From Sphingomonas sp. KR3-1 (GTDB taxonomy: Bacteria > Pseudomonadota > Alphaproteobacteria > Sphingomonadales > Sphingomonadaceae): a stretch of DNA of 64,000 bases. Positions 40,101 through 45,683 of the stretch are shown piece after piece. The notes below the pieces were generated by a model. The model was given only the letters and a program-made list of their open reading frames with translations. It was not told where the DNA came from and searched no databases. A program made the translations under genes and the position numbers. The DNA lies in assembly GCF_040049295.1 (NCBI RefSeq), contig NZ_JBDZDQ010000003.1, positions 629,152 to 693,151 on the forward strand. Direction: 5' to 3'. How positions within the stretch are numbered: position 1 is the stretch's first letter; each line of letters begins with the position of its first letter.

Positions 40101-40622
40101 GGCTTCGTCGCGGGCGAGGGCGCCAGCATCACGCAGACCCAAGGCAGCTATGCCGATCCCGAAGTCGGCGTGCACAGCGTGACCGCGACGCTCGATGCCG
40201 GCGACTATGCGGCAAATGGCGGCACGCTGCTCGCCAACTACAACCTGCCGACCACCGCTACCGGGCAGGGCGAAATCACCAAGGCCAAGCCTGCGCCGCC
40301 TCCCGACTGCATCCTTCCCTGGTCGGCGGGTTGCCGGGAGCAATTTCCCAGCCTCGCGCAGGTCCTGGGCAACCGGCGCTTCTTCATTCCCTACCCGTCG
40401 ATGGACTCGGTATATTTCGCCCACACCAACGGCTTCGCCGCGCTGCCGGGGATTCTCTGGCAGAGCAGCGCCGTGCCGATCCCCGACGGCCTCCTGATCA
40501 CCAGCGGCACGCCGATCGTCAATTCGGCCGAGCAGATCCTCCAGCAGGGCCAGACCGCCAAGCAATGGACGATCCGCTTCCCGCCGCCGCTGCCTATCGA
40601 CACCCTGGGTGTTCAGCCGTGA
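28155..40622 (+). CDS. Giant two-partner-secretion exoprotein (TpsA) with YDG/MBG-type repeats
   Basis: 4,155-residue predicted secreted adhesin. Residues 1-32 form a signal peptide (ending SAWAQ). Residues about 35-300 are the TPS/haemagglutination domain, with NPNGV at 118-122, the recognition motif used by TpsB partners. Residues about 300-570 continue a beta-helix (GGSWLIDPDDLVID). Residues 572-4045 are 38 tandem repeats of 89-95 residues built on K-x-YDGTT...L.GF.AGEGATVTQ...SNYVLPT. After that comes a short non-repeat C-terminus with two Cys (DCILPWSAGC) and an IPYPSMDSVYF segment. The stop overlaps the transporter gene (GTGA), the standard tpsA-tpsB layout. Likely role: surface adhesion or biofilm; cargo toxicity domains are absent. 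Confidence 0.92.
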   Translation: MEHRSSLRATLLRGSILATATALLAFAPSAWAQTGPALPSGGVFTTGEGQIAQPSPNALTITQSSRRGVIDWREFSIAIENQVRIDNGGGATLNRVTGGALSRIDGMLSASGSVYLMNPNGVVIGPSGKVLTGGDFVATTRNMDAGQFMAGGSLAASGNSNGMIANGGSIVSQGGSVVMIARAVSNDGTIEARQGRVTLAAANDVLMATTDGKADGIYVSVGAGGGDITQTGRIAAAAVALKAANGNIFALAGNRDGLVQATGTATIKGELWLTAPAGKVEVAGMLKAANADGSGGQIVVSGRDLALTATANLSAAGIGGGEVLIGTSGYGSGADLARSTAIGDGARIAAGGPAGGGRIETSGHGLDLGAATILPAAGGSWLIDPDDLVIDAAAAAGIVTSLNVGGGTVLVQTTAGGTGGVGDITVASPIVWTEPTGALSIDAYRNIAVNAAITGAGDVSLSANGTLAINAPVSGDTMFAQVVGAVTINPGGSFSGTDAVGIESSSFTNLAGAGAISSSGDRWFIATDDAAGSNDGGLTPDYYLYDYLNTPSVPAPGNGRFYRQAPSISFTLGAVTKTYDGTTLATLDSSNVNLTGLVNGDVYTLDGSYATEDAGIGIDVTATNFQASRGGIAVYGYDVTTPSVTAAVGRIDRAALTAAIVGNPTKTYNATTAVALTAANFQLSGVVNGESVTINGAATSAYDSANAGPRTVSTTFQSPNFTAGAGTSLANYILPISASGAGLINPAPILISGVTANDKVYDGTTAATLNTGGATIFGVVPGDTVTLDTSGAAGVFTTKNVGNAIAVTGAGFALAGTSAANYAVSQPTGLAANITRAALVVTGLTANDKVYDGTFFAGVNTAGLVISGLVPGDDVLPVDAGGQISFAQKDVGQNILVTISGVVLIGGDAGNYDLSFSSALTADITQRPLSITGSGMPSKVYDGNTNAFVLASQVGLSNVVAGETVTLSQATGLTYADKNVGIWDIDFTLSPSDFQAGPNTLLSNYLLPSIGTIQGEITPAPLVITIIGNPTKAYDGNANAALGPGNFQVDGFITGEGATVTQASGQYSSSDAGVWTVSANLTAGDFATDPGTLISNYYIPSPVSGVGTVTRRDLGPGVVTVDITGNPTKVYDGTTIATLTPGDYTLGGFIAGEGATITETVGTYGSANAGQQSVTVQLDPGDFAPFPGTNLANYTLPDVATGIGTILRAQLSAAIIGNPTKVYNGQTRIGLNPGSFSITGLIAGESITVTPGNIGNYDDADAGSRTITALFPSMANFVAGPGTLLSNYLLPAQATGPGTITPAPLNILNVRAQDKVYDQTTLALLTGTATLFGVVSGDTVLLSSAGSTGTFATANAGSGIGVTVSGFTISGADAGNYALFQPAGLTANIARRGLTIVGLIANDKFYDSTTAATLGGSPTLVGVLSGDTVALNGLGSTASFLQSNVGTDLRVNIGGFAIAGAQAGNYALSQPSGLTADINPVMLTGTILGNPAKTYDGTTSVSLTGANYALTGFIAGEGGTITQSSGAAYDSANAGARTVTATLVVSDFVANAGTLLSNYVLPTAISGAGTINQAALTATIIGNPTKVYDATTTATLTSANYALAGFVAGEGATVTQTAGTYASKNVGSRAATATLGSGDFTANGGTLLANYVLPTTASGTGTITQASVQVIGILANDKVYDGTTVATLDSSGGGLSGVLGSDAVGLVSSGAAGSFATRNVGTNIAVTATGYTLAGGDAANYLILQPTGLAADITQATIQLLSVTKTYDATISVPTANGAYTLFGVVAGDSVAVDASGITGSYADKNVGTGKLVTLSGVAITGADAANYSIAATVTNQPIGTITPATLDVIGALALDKTYDQNTVAQLDNSGTVLSGVLASDVVNLSFATTGNFDNANAGLGKPVTTTAYSISGADAGNYTLVQPHGLTADINPLEIFLASVTKTYDGTTALPSAAGGYAFTGVLSGDTVVAQTSGVTGQYNDSKNVGTAKPVTVDGLTLTGASGGNYFIRPSITGSLGTITQAVLSVAIIGNPTRVYDATNAATLATGNYQLTGFAAGEGATVTEMAGSYDSANQGARTITAILDAGDFTSNGGTLLGNYVLPTSASGAGTIDPRLLTVSSVIANDKVYDGTTVATLNSTAAALNNVVPGDTVALNSAGATGTFASPHVGTGIAVTASGYALTNNPFGNYTLQQPTGLSANITAALLTLTRVTRTYDASTNLPGNAGAYTLSGVVAGDDVAVDAAAAAASGSYADKNVNTGILVTIGNLALTGAAASNYSIASPLTNASIGEITPATLSGSIIGTPTRIYDGTTAALLASGNFQLTGFFGGEGATVTETAGRYDSANTGARTIAATLDSGDFTANGGTSLSNYILPTGASGAGQIDPKALAVTIIGTPTRTYDGTTAAALTAENYDLTGFVSGQSATVTQAFGAYASKDAGSRTVTATLGTGDFLAGSGTSLSNYILPTTASGAGLINQAMLTAAIIGTPTRVYDATTAVTLNPGNYQLTGFVSGEGATVSETAGVFNSPDAGPRTVTATLDPGDFVATGSTLLSNYVLPVSARGGGRIDRAVLGAAIIGNPTRIYDGTTLAALTTANYQLTGFVGTQGASVTQTAGAYSSANAGTRAVTASLTSGDFAANGGTLLSNYVLPTTASGQGQIDPALLTAAIVGTPTKSYDGTAAATLTAGNYTLNGFVAGEGATVTRTAGSYASANAGTRIVTTSLSSGDFTANSGTLLANYVLPLTAIGTGLIDRATLQVFISGIPVKDYDGTTLATLTPGNYTLTGFVAGEGATVTQGSGNYASANAGLRLISTVLAGSDFAANSGTLLANYTLPTTATGVGLINRRALAAAVIGLPTKIYDGTDVATLTSANYAFTGFVAGEGGTITETDGTYASANAGLRGITVNLGSADFVANSGTLLINYLLPLTATGPGRVDQAMLSAAIIGNPSRVYDGTTAAALASSNYALTGFVAGEGATITETAGSYDSANVGSRTVTASLDAGDFAANSGTTLGNYVLPTSAAGTGTIGQAMLTAAIIGTPTRAYDGTTLATLTSANYALAGFAAGESATISQATGIYSSANAGSRIVTAVLAGGDFTAGSGTDLSNYILPTSASGAGLISQAALNAVIIGTPTRTYDGTTRAMLTSANYALAGFVTGEGATVTQAAGTYASPNAGTRSVTAILTASDFTADSGTLLSNYALPASAIGAGVIDRAALGAIIVGNPSRAYDGTTVAALTPANYALTGFVAGESATVSQGVGGYAAPDAGVRVVDATLAASDFIAGTGTLLSNYVLPASATGPGTIDRALLVALIVNDPTRVYDGTTAAALTAGNFTLTGFAVGEGATVTQTAGAYGSPNAGMRTVSATLGASDFAAIGGTSLANYVLPMSASGTGHIEQAVLTAAIIGTPTKTYDGTVLAMLGAGNYALTGFIAGEGATITQALAAYDSADAGSRTVTAILAAGDYAADSGTLLDNYALPTSATGSGLIDPRALTATIIGDPTRAYDGATRATLAAANYALTGFVGTQGATVTQTQGSYGQADAGIRTVTATLAGGDFAADSGTSLTNYILPTSASGLGRIDRAILNAVIIGTPTRAYDGTDLAALTPANFALAGFVSGEGATVTQASGVYASPNAGTRIVTATVAASDFAADSGTALSNYVLPTSAAGLGVIDQATLTAILIGDPTRAYDGTTRAALTSANFALAGFVAGEGAIATQSAGSYASADAGPRLVTVTLAATDFAPNAGTLLDNYALPASAAGLGTIDRAMLTAAIIKDPTRTYDGTTRATLTSANYALAGFVAGQSATVTETIGAYSAANAGARTVTATLDASDFAAGSGTALSNYVLPVSAAGTGHIGQAALGVAIVGNPTRIYDGTSLASLTSANFALTGFIAGEGATVVRTTGAYDSANAGTRTVTAALTGADYAANSGTLLSNYLLPTSATGAGAIDRANLTVTITGYPTKPYDGGTDATLVSSDYSISGFVAGEGASITQTQGSYADPEVGVHSVTATLDAGDYAANGGTLLANYNLPTTATGQGEITKAKPAPPPDCILPWSAGCREQFPSLAQVLGNRRFFIPYPSMDSVYFAHTNGFAALPGILWQSSAVPIPDGLLITSGTPIVNSAEQILQQGQTAKQWTIRFPPPLPIDTLGVQP
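29868..40289 (+). repeat. 38 tandem YDG/MBG-type coding repeats; last 19 in exact 276-bp register
   Basis: Units begin at Leu/Ile before a beta strand and contain K(V/T/I)YDGTT. Two main kinds are seen: A (about 92 residues: IIGNPT.-YDG, GEGATVTQ, SNYVLP) and B (about 90 residues: ANDKVYDG, GDTV.L, DA.NY.L.QPTGL.ADIT), plus VTKTYD variants. Units 1-19 mix kinds and lengths. Units 20-38 (35046-40289) are all kind A: starts checked at 35046, 35322, 36150, 37806 and 40014 differ by whole multiples of 276 bp. The regular register points to recent unit duplication. Confidence 0.9.
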
Positions 40623-42331
40623 GGAAGCTGGCGGCGCTGGCCGTGCTGGCGATCGCAGTCGCAGCACCTGCATCGGCGCAGGACTTCAAGCGCGTCGTCC
40701 CCAAGGTGCCGCCGGTGCCCCCGCCCCCAAGCGTGGACACACCGGCGTCCCCCGCGCCTGCCTCTACGGACCAGACGGTCCTGATCCCTGAACTAAAGGG
40801 CGTGATATTCATCGGCACGCCGGATGCCGTGCAGCCCGACGGCGTGGCGCCGGAAGCCGTGGCCGGCGGCGTCTCCGCATCCGGCCTGCCGCTGATGGAG
40901 ACCCCCAACTTTACCGCACGGGTGCGCGCCTATCTCGGCAAGCCACTCACCCGCGCGGGGCTCGATGCCCTCGCGCAGATCGCCCGCGAGGCCTTCCGCG
41001 CCGGCGGGCGCCCGTTCCTCGACGTCAGCGTGCCGCAACAGAAGGTGCAGAGCGGCGTGGTCCAGCTGCTCGTCACCGAATACCGGCTGGGCGCGGTCGA
41101 CGTCACCGGGAACCGGCATTTCTCGACACGGCTGATCCGCGGCATGGGCGACCTGAAATCCGGCGAACCGCTGACGCTGGCGCGGCTGCGCAAGGCGCTG
41201 GACGACTACAACCAGAACCCCTTTCTGACGATCAGCGCAGTCGCCAGCCCAGGAAGCGCGACCGGCGAGACCGACCTCACGCTCGAGGCCAAGGACCGGC
41301 TGCCACTGCGCGTCTATGCCGGCTACGACAACCAGGGCACGCCGCTGCTCGGTCGCGACGAATGGTATGTCGGGGCGAATTGGGGAAACGTGCTCGGCAC
41401 CGGGCAGATCCTGTCCTACCAGTTCACCCGCAGCTTCAAGCGGCGCTACACGTCGCACTCGGCGAGCGACGTGCTACCGCTCGGCCCCGACGACCGCTTC
41501 CTGCTGTTCGGCGCCTATGCGACCCAGAAACCCGATCTGGGGCCGATCTTCGACAGCGAGGGCCATTCGGGGCAAGTCAGCGCCCGCTGGGCGCACGACC
41601 TTCCGGGCTCGCCGAGCGTGAAGCACAGCCTCCAGATCGGCGTCGACTACAAGCGCACCGACAACAACCTCGACTTTCTAGGCTTCCGCATCCTCAAGTC
41701 CGATGTCGAGCTGTTCCAGATCCCGGTGACCTATAGCGGCACCTTCATCGACGGCGGCGGGCGCACCGTGGTCGAGGCGACCTGGATCTTCTCGCCCGGC
41801 GACGTCACGCCGCACAACAATGACGCAGCGCTAAACCTGCTCGTGCCCTTCTCCGACGCAACCTATGGCTATGGCCGGATCTCGGCGACGCGCACCACCT
41901 TCCTGCCCACGGGCATCAGCTGGATCGTCCGCGGCATGTTCCAGGCGGCAACGGGCAACCTCCCCAACAGCGAGCAGCTGGGCGGCGGCGGGATCGGCAG
42001 CGTGCGGGGCTATGATCCCAACACCGCGCTGGGCAGCGAGGGCGTGCTGCTCAGCACCGAGTTGCGCTCGCCGGCGTTCAGCCTGCTCGGCAAGAAGATC
42101 GACGACCAGCTCCAGCTCGGCCTCTTCGTCGACTATGCCCGTCTCTGGCAGCCGACGCCCTATCCCGACCTGCCGCATCATGATGAGCTGGCCAGCGTTG
42201 GCTTCAACATCAACTACAGTGTCGGCCGCTATCTCGACCTGCAGCTCCAGCTCGGCTCGCAGCTGATCCGCGCGCCCTTCGAGACCGAGCGCAAGACACG
42301 CGCCGCGGTGATCGCGACGATCGGTTTCTGA
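40619..42331 (+). CDS. TpsB outer-membrane transporter (ShlB/FhaC/HecB family)
   Basis: 570-residue Omp85-type translocator for the upstream exoprotein. Signal peptide (ending PASAQ near residue 20), a Pro-rich linker (VPPVPPPPS), two POTRA-like domains (about residues 60-215, with VQSGVVQLLVTEYRLG and VDVTGNRHFS), then a 16-strand barrel. VRGYD begins at Val462, the conserved loop-6 motif that reaches into the barrel. The last residue is Phe (VIATIGF), the BamA signal. The GTG start at 40619 overlaps the TpsA stop by four bases, so translation is coupled. Confidence 0.93.
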   Translation: MRKLAALAVLAIAVAAPASAQDFKRVVPKVPPVPPPPSVDTPASPAPASTDQTVLIPELKGVIFIGTPDAVQPDGVAPEAVAGGVSASGLPLMETPNFTARVRAYLGKPLTRAGLDALAQIAREAFRAGGRPFLDVSVPQQKVQSGVVQLLVTEYRLGAVDVTGNRHFSTRLIRGMGDLKSGEPLTLARLRKALDDYNQNPFLTISAVASPGSATGETDLTLEAKDRLPLRVYAGYDNQGTPLLGRDEWYVGANWGNVLGTGQILSYQFTRSFKRRYTSHSASDVLPLGPDDRFLLFGAYATQKPDLGPIFDSEGHSGQVSARWAHDLPGSPSVKHSLQIGVDYKRTDNNLDFLGFRILKSDVELFQIPVTYSGTFIDGGGRTVVEATWIFSPGDVTPHNNDAALNLLVPFSDATYGYGRISATRTTFLPTGISWIVRGMFQAATGNLPNSEQLGGGGIGSVRGYDPNTALGSEGVLLSTELRSPAFSLLGKKIDDQLQLGLFVDYARLWQPTPYPDLPHHDELASVGFNINYSVGRYLDLQLQLGSQLIRAPFETERKTRAAVIATIGF

Positions 42332-42348
42332 CCGCCACAACGCCGCGG

Positions 42349-42373
42349 TTCTCCCGTCCTCCATTCGGGAGAA
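42349..42373 (+). terminator. Possible terminator hairpin after the TPS operon
   Basis: TTCTCCCG (42349-42356) pairs with CGGGAGAA (42366-42373); 9-nt loop; no T-run follows. May be a weak or factor-dependent stop, or an mRNA 3' stabiliser. Confidence 0.4.
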
Positions 42374-42438
42374 ACCCCGATATCCACGCGAAGCGGTTCT
42401 GAGAGAGTCGGCGGATCTCAGCCAGCGCGAGAATCCCG

Positions 42439-44790
42439 ATGCCCGATATCGATCGCACCCATTTGCCGCTCCCCGAACCCGCCTTCACCGGCAAGATCGG
42501 CAAGACCTATCAGGAATCGGAGAGCGCCTGGCCGCCTTTGCCCGCGCCATCCACGGGCGCGCCCAACGTCCTGCTCATCCTGCTCGACGATGTCGGCTTC
42601 GGCCAGGCGAGCACCTTTGGCGGGCCGGTGCCGACGCCGGCGCTCGACCGGCTCGCCGCCGAAGGCCTGCGCTACACGCGCTTCCACACCACTGCGATCT
42701 GCGGCCCGTCGCGCGCAGCGCTGATCACCGGGCGCAACCATCACAATTGCGGCACCGGCTTCCTTTCGGAATGGGCGACCGGCTTCCCGAGCTACAACAA
42801 CATGATGCCGCAATCGACCGCGACGGTCGGCCGCATCCTCAAGGACAATGGCTATGCCACCAGCTGGTTCGGCAAGAACCACAACACCCCCGATTGGGAG
42901 AGCAGCGTCGCCGGCCCGTTCGATCGCTGGCCCACCGGCATGGGCTTCGACTATTTCTACGGCTTCATCGCCGGCGAGACGCACCAATATTATCCGGTGC
43001 TGTTCGAGAACACCGTCGCGGTCGAGCCCGATCGCTCGCCCGAAGAGGGCTACCACTTCATGGAGGACATGACCGACCGCGCGATCAACTGGATCCGCTA
43101 TTCAAAGTCGGTCGCGCCCGACAAACCCTATTTCTGCTATTTCGCCCCCGGCGCCGCGCACGCGCCGCACCACGCGCCGGCCGAATGGCGCGACAAGTTC
43201 AAGGGTGAGTTCGACCATGGCTGGGAGAAGGTGCGCGCGGAGACCTACCAGCGCCAGCTCGACAAGGGCATCATACCGCCGGCCACCGCACTGACGCCCA
43301 AGCCCGACTGGGTGCAGGACTGGGACGGGCTCTCGGCGGACGAGAAGAAGCTGTTCGCCCGCTTCATGGAGAATTTCGCCGGCTATCTCGCCTACGCCGA
43401 CGACGAGTGCGGCCGGCTGATCGACGCGGTGCAGGCGATGCCCGACGCAGACAATACGATCATCCTCTACATCGTCGGCGACAATGGCGCCTCGTCCGAA
43501 GGCGGGATGACTGGCACCGTCAACGAAGTGATGAACCTGAACGGCATTCCCTCCTCGATCGCGGACAATCTGGAGGCCTATGACAAGATCGGTGGCCGCG
43601 ACACCGAGCCGCATTATCCGCTCGGCTGGGCCTGGTGCGGCAATGCCCCCTTCCAATGGGTCAAGCAGGTTGCCTCGCATTTCGGCGGCTCGCGCAACCC
43701 GATGGTCATTTCCTGGCCCAAGGGGATTACGGACAAGGGCGGCATCCGCCCGCAATTCTGCCATTTGATCGATATAGTCCCGACGCTGCTCGACGCGGCG
43801 GGCATCCCCGCTCCCAGCCATGTCAACGGCGTCACGCAAAAGCCGATGGACGGCGTGTCGATCCGCTCGACCTTCGCTGCAGCCGACGCCCATGCCGTGC
43901 GCGAGCGGCAGTATTTTGAGGTGTTCTCCAACCGCGCGATCTACGACCGGGGCTGGATCGCCTGCGCGCAGCACACCTTGCCCTGGCGCCAGGACTTTGC
44001 GCCTGGCCATTGGGAAAAGGACAAGTGGGAACTCTACCATATCGACGAGGACTTCAGCGAAGCGAACGACCTCGCCGCCCAGCATCCCGAGAAGGTCGAG
44101 GCGATGAAGCGGATCTTCGACGAGGAGGCGGAGAAATATCACGTCTACCCGCTCGATGATCGCGGCGCCGGCCGGCTCGCCGAGCCCAAGCCCTCGCCGG
44201 GCGGTGCCGACCCCAACCGCACCGAGTTCACCTATTATGAAGGTGCGGCACGTCTGCCCGAGACGGCGGCGCCCAACACCAAGAACCGCTCGCACTCGAT
44301 CCGGATCGAAATCGATAATTTCTCGGGAACCGCGGAGGGCGTACTGCTTGCCGCCGGCGGCGGATCGGCGGGCTATGCGCTCTACGTCCAGGACGGAAAT
44401 CCGGTCTATCACTATAATTTCTTCGAGAAGACCCGGCTCAACGTCGTCTCGAGCAAGCCTCTGCCCAAGGGCAAGTCGCTGCTCGAACTGGCCTTTGCCT
44501 ATGACGGCGGCGGACTCGGCAAGGGCGGCGAGGCGATCCTGTTGCTCGACGGCGAGGAGGTCGGCCGCGGGCGGATCGAGCGGACCGTGGCGGGAAGGTT
44601 CGGGATCGACACTTTCGGCCTCGGCGCGGACAGCGGCTCGCCGGTCTCCGACGCCTACAAGCCCCCCTTCCCGCTCAAAGGCGCCAGGATCGGCCGCGTC
44701 GACATCAAGCTCGCGCCCCGCAATCTGAGCCAGAGCGAGGAGGACGAGCTGCAGGAGCGCTATCTCGCCTTCGCCCAGCACATCGAATGA
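42439..44790 (+). CDS. Large AtsA-like arylsulfatase
   Basis: 783-residue type I sulfatase. Metal site NVLLILLDDVGFGQ, formylglycine motif TTAICGPSRAALITGRNHH with Cys88 in CGPSR (the canonical C-x-P-x-R), WFGKNHNTP, and YIVGDNGASSEGG. The C-terminal about 180 residues (HSIRIEIDNFSGTAEGVLLAAGG onward) form a beta-sandwich-like domain found in long AtsA relatives. No signal peptide, so probably cytosolic. The start ATG at 42439 has only a weak ribosome site. It stands between the TPS operon and a BASS-type transporter, with 37 nt to the latter, so the two may be co-transcribed: uptake of an organosulfate plus hydrolysis is a reasonable inference. Confidence 0.92.
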   Translation: MPDIDRTHLPLPEPAFTGKIGKTYQESESAWPPLPAPSTGAPNVLLILLDDVGFGQASTFGGPVPTPALDRLAAEGLRYTRFHTTAICGPSRAALITGRNHHNCGTGFLSEWATGFPSYNNMMPQSTATVGRILKDNGYATSWFGKNHNTPDWESSVAGPFDRWPTGMGFDYFYGFIAGETHQYYPVLFENTVAVEPDRSPEEGYHFMEDMTDRAINWIRYSKSVAPDKPYFCYFAPGAAHAPHHAPAEWRDKFKGEFDHGWEKVRAETYQRQLDKGIIPPATALTPKPDWVQDWDGLSADEKKLFARFMENFAGYLAYADDECGRLIDAVQAMPDADNTIILYIVGDNGASSEGGMTGTVNEVMNLNGIPSSIADNLEAYDKIGGRDTEPHYPLGWAWCGNAPFQWVKQVASHFGGSRNPMVISWPKGITDKGGIRPQFCHLIDIVPTLLDAAGIPAPSHVNGVTQKPMDGVSIRSTFAAADAHAVRERQYFEVFSNRAIYDRGWIACAQHTLPWRQDFAPGHWEKDKWELYHIDEDFSEANDLAAQHPEKVEAMKRIFDEEAEKYHVYPLDDRGAGRLAEPKPSPGGADPNRTEFTYYEGAARLPETAAPNTKNRSHSIRIEIDNFSGTAEGVLLAAGGGSAGYALYVQDGNPVYHYNFFEKTRLNVVSSKPLPKGKSLLELAFAYDGGGLGKGGEAILLLDGEEVGRGRIERTVAGRFGIDTFGLGADSGSPVSDAYKPPFPLKGARIGRVDIKLAPRNLSQSEEDELQERYLAFAQHIE

Positions 44791-44827
44791 TTTCCAGCCG
44801 CATCCCCTGCCGTACTCGGAGGCCGGC

Positions 44828-45676
44828 ATGACTCTCGCCCAGATCGTGAAATTGGTGCTGATGCTTAGCGTGATACTCACCGTCCTGGCGCTGGCACTAC
44901 GCGCGCGGCGGCATGACTATCTCTACCTGTTCCACGACGAATGGCGCCTCGGATTGCGCGCGCTAATCGCGATGTTCGTCCTGGTGCCGGCGGCGGCGAT
45001 CCTGGTCATCGGCTTGTTCGACTTGAAGCCCCCGGTCGAGATCGCGCTGGTCGCGCTGGCCTTCTCCCCGGTCCCGCCGCTCCTGCCCAAGAAGCAAGTC
45101 AAGGCGGGCGGCGACGGCGCCTATATCACCGGCCTTCTCGTCGGTGCAGCGCTCGCGTCCCTGATCGTCGCGCCGCTCGGGCTCGCGCTCGCCGGCACCG
45201 TCTTCGGGGTGGCGACACATGTCTCGCTCGCAGGCATGGCAATGACGCTGGGGATCACGATCGCCCTGCCGCTCGCGCTGGGTCTGGTCGGCCAGCGCAT
45301 CCTTGGCGCGCGCGTCGAAGCGGTTTCCGAGCCGCTAAGCAAGATCGCGATGCTGCTTTTCGCAGCCAGCGTACTCGCTTTGCTCTTCGCGATGGCGCCG
45401 GCAATCGGCGAACTGCTTGGCGGCGGTACGATCGTAGTGCTGGCGGCTATGAGCCTGGTCGGGCTGGCCGCGGGCTGGCGGCTCGCCGGCGGCGATCCGG
45501 GGAACTGGGCGGTGCTGTCGCTGGCCTCGGCCGCCCGCCATCCCGGCATCGCGATCGGTATCGCGACGGCGAGCTTCCCTGATGCGAAGCTCGCTCCCGC
45601 CGCGATCGTCCTAGCCGCGGTGGTCAACGCCGTGATCGCGATCCCCTATCTACGCTGGCTGAACGCCAAGGGATAA
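44828..45676 (+). CDS. Bile acid:sodium symporter (BASS)-like transporter
   Basis: 282-residue inner-membrane protein with about nine helices. ALAFSPVPPLLPKKQVKAGGD is the BASS-type crossover region, and LASAARHPGIAIGIATASFP is the second characteristic motif near residue 235. Family members move bile acids, sulfated steroids and other organic anions with Na+. GGAGG precedes the ATG at 44828. Adjacent sulfatases on both sides make sulfated organic anions a plausible substrate. Its end is 7 nt from the convergent sulfatase, with no terminator between. Confidence 0.82.
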   Translation: MTLAQIVKLVLMLSVILTVLALALRARRHDYLYLFHDEWRLGLRALIAMFVLVPAAAILVIGLFDLKPPVEIALVALAFSPVPPLLPKKQVKAGGDGAYITGLLVGAALASLIVAPLGLALAGTVFGVATHVSLAGMAMTLGITIALPLALGLVGQRILGARVEAVSEPLSKIAMLLFAASVLALLFAMAPAIGELLGGGTIVVLAAMSLVGLAAGWRLAGGDPGNWAVLSLASAARHPGIAIGIATASFPDAKLAPAAIVLAAVVNAVIAIPYLRWLNAKG

Positions 45677-45683
45677 TGGCACC

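Noticed and set aside
35046..40289. CRISPR-like or satellite repeat
   Set aside because: The period is 276 bp, entirely in frame, and encodes a beta-rich protein repeat; there are no short repeats with unique spacers.
40331..40618. Open frame upstream of the TpsB start overlapping the TpsA C-terminus
   Set aside because: The signal peptide begins at the GTG at 40619; the upstream part is a shadow of TpsA in another frame.
28155..42331. Contact-dependent inhibition (CdiA) or polymorphic toxin system
   Set aside because: There is no toxin domain, VENN-type motif or immunity gene at the C-terminal end; the next gene is the TpsB transporter.
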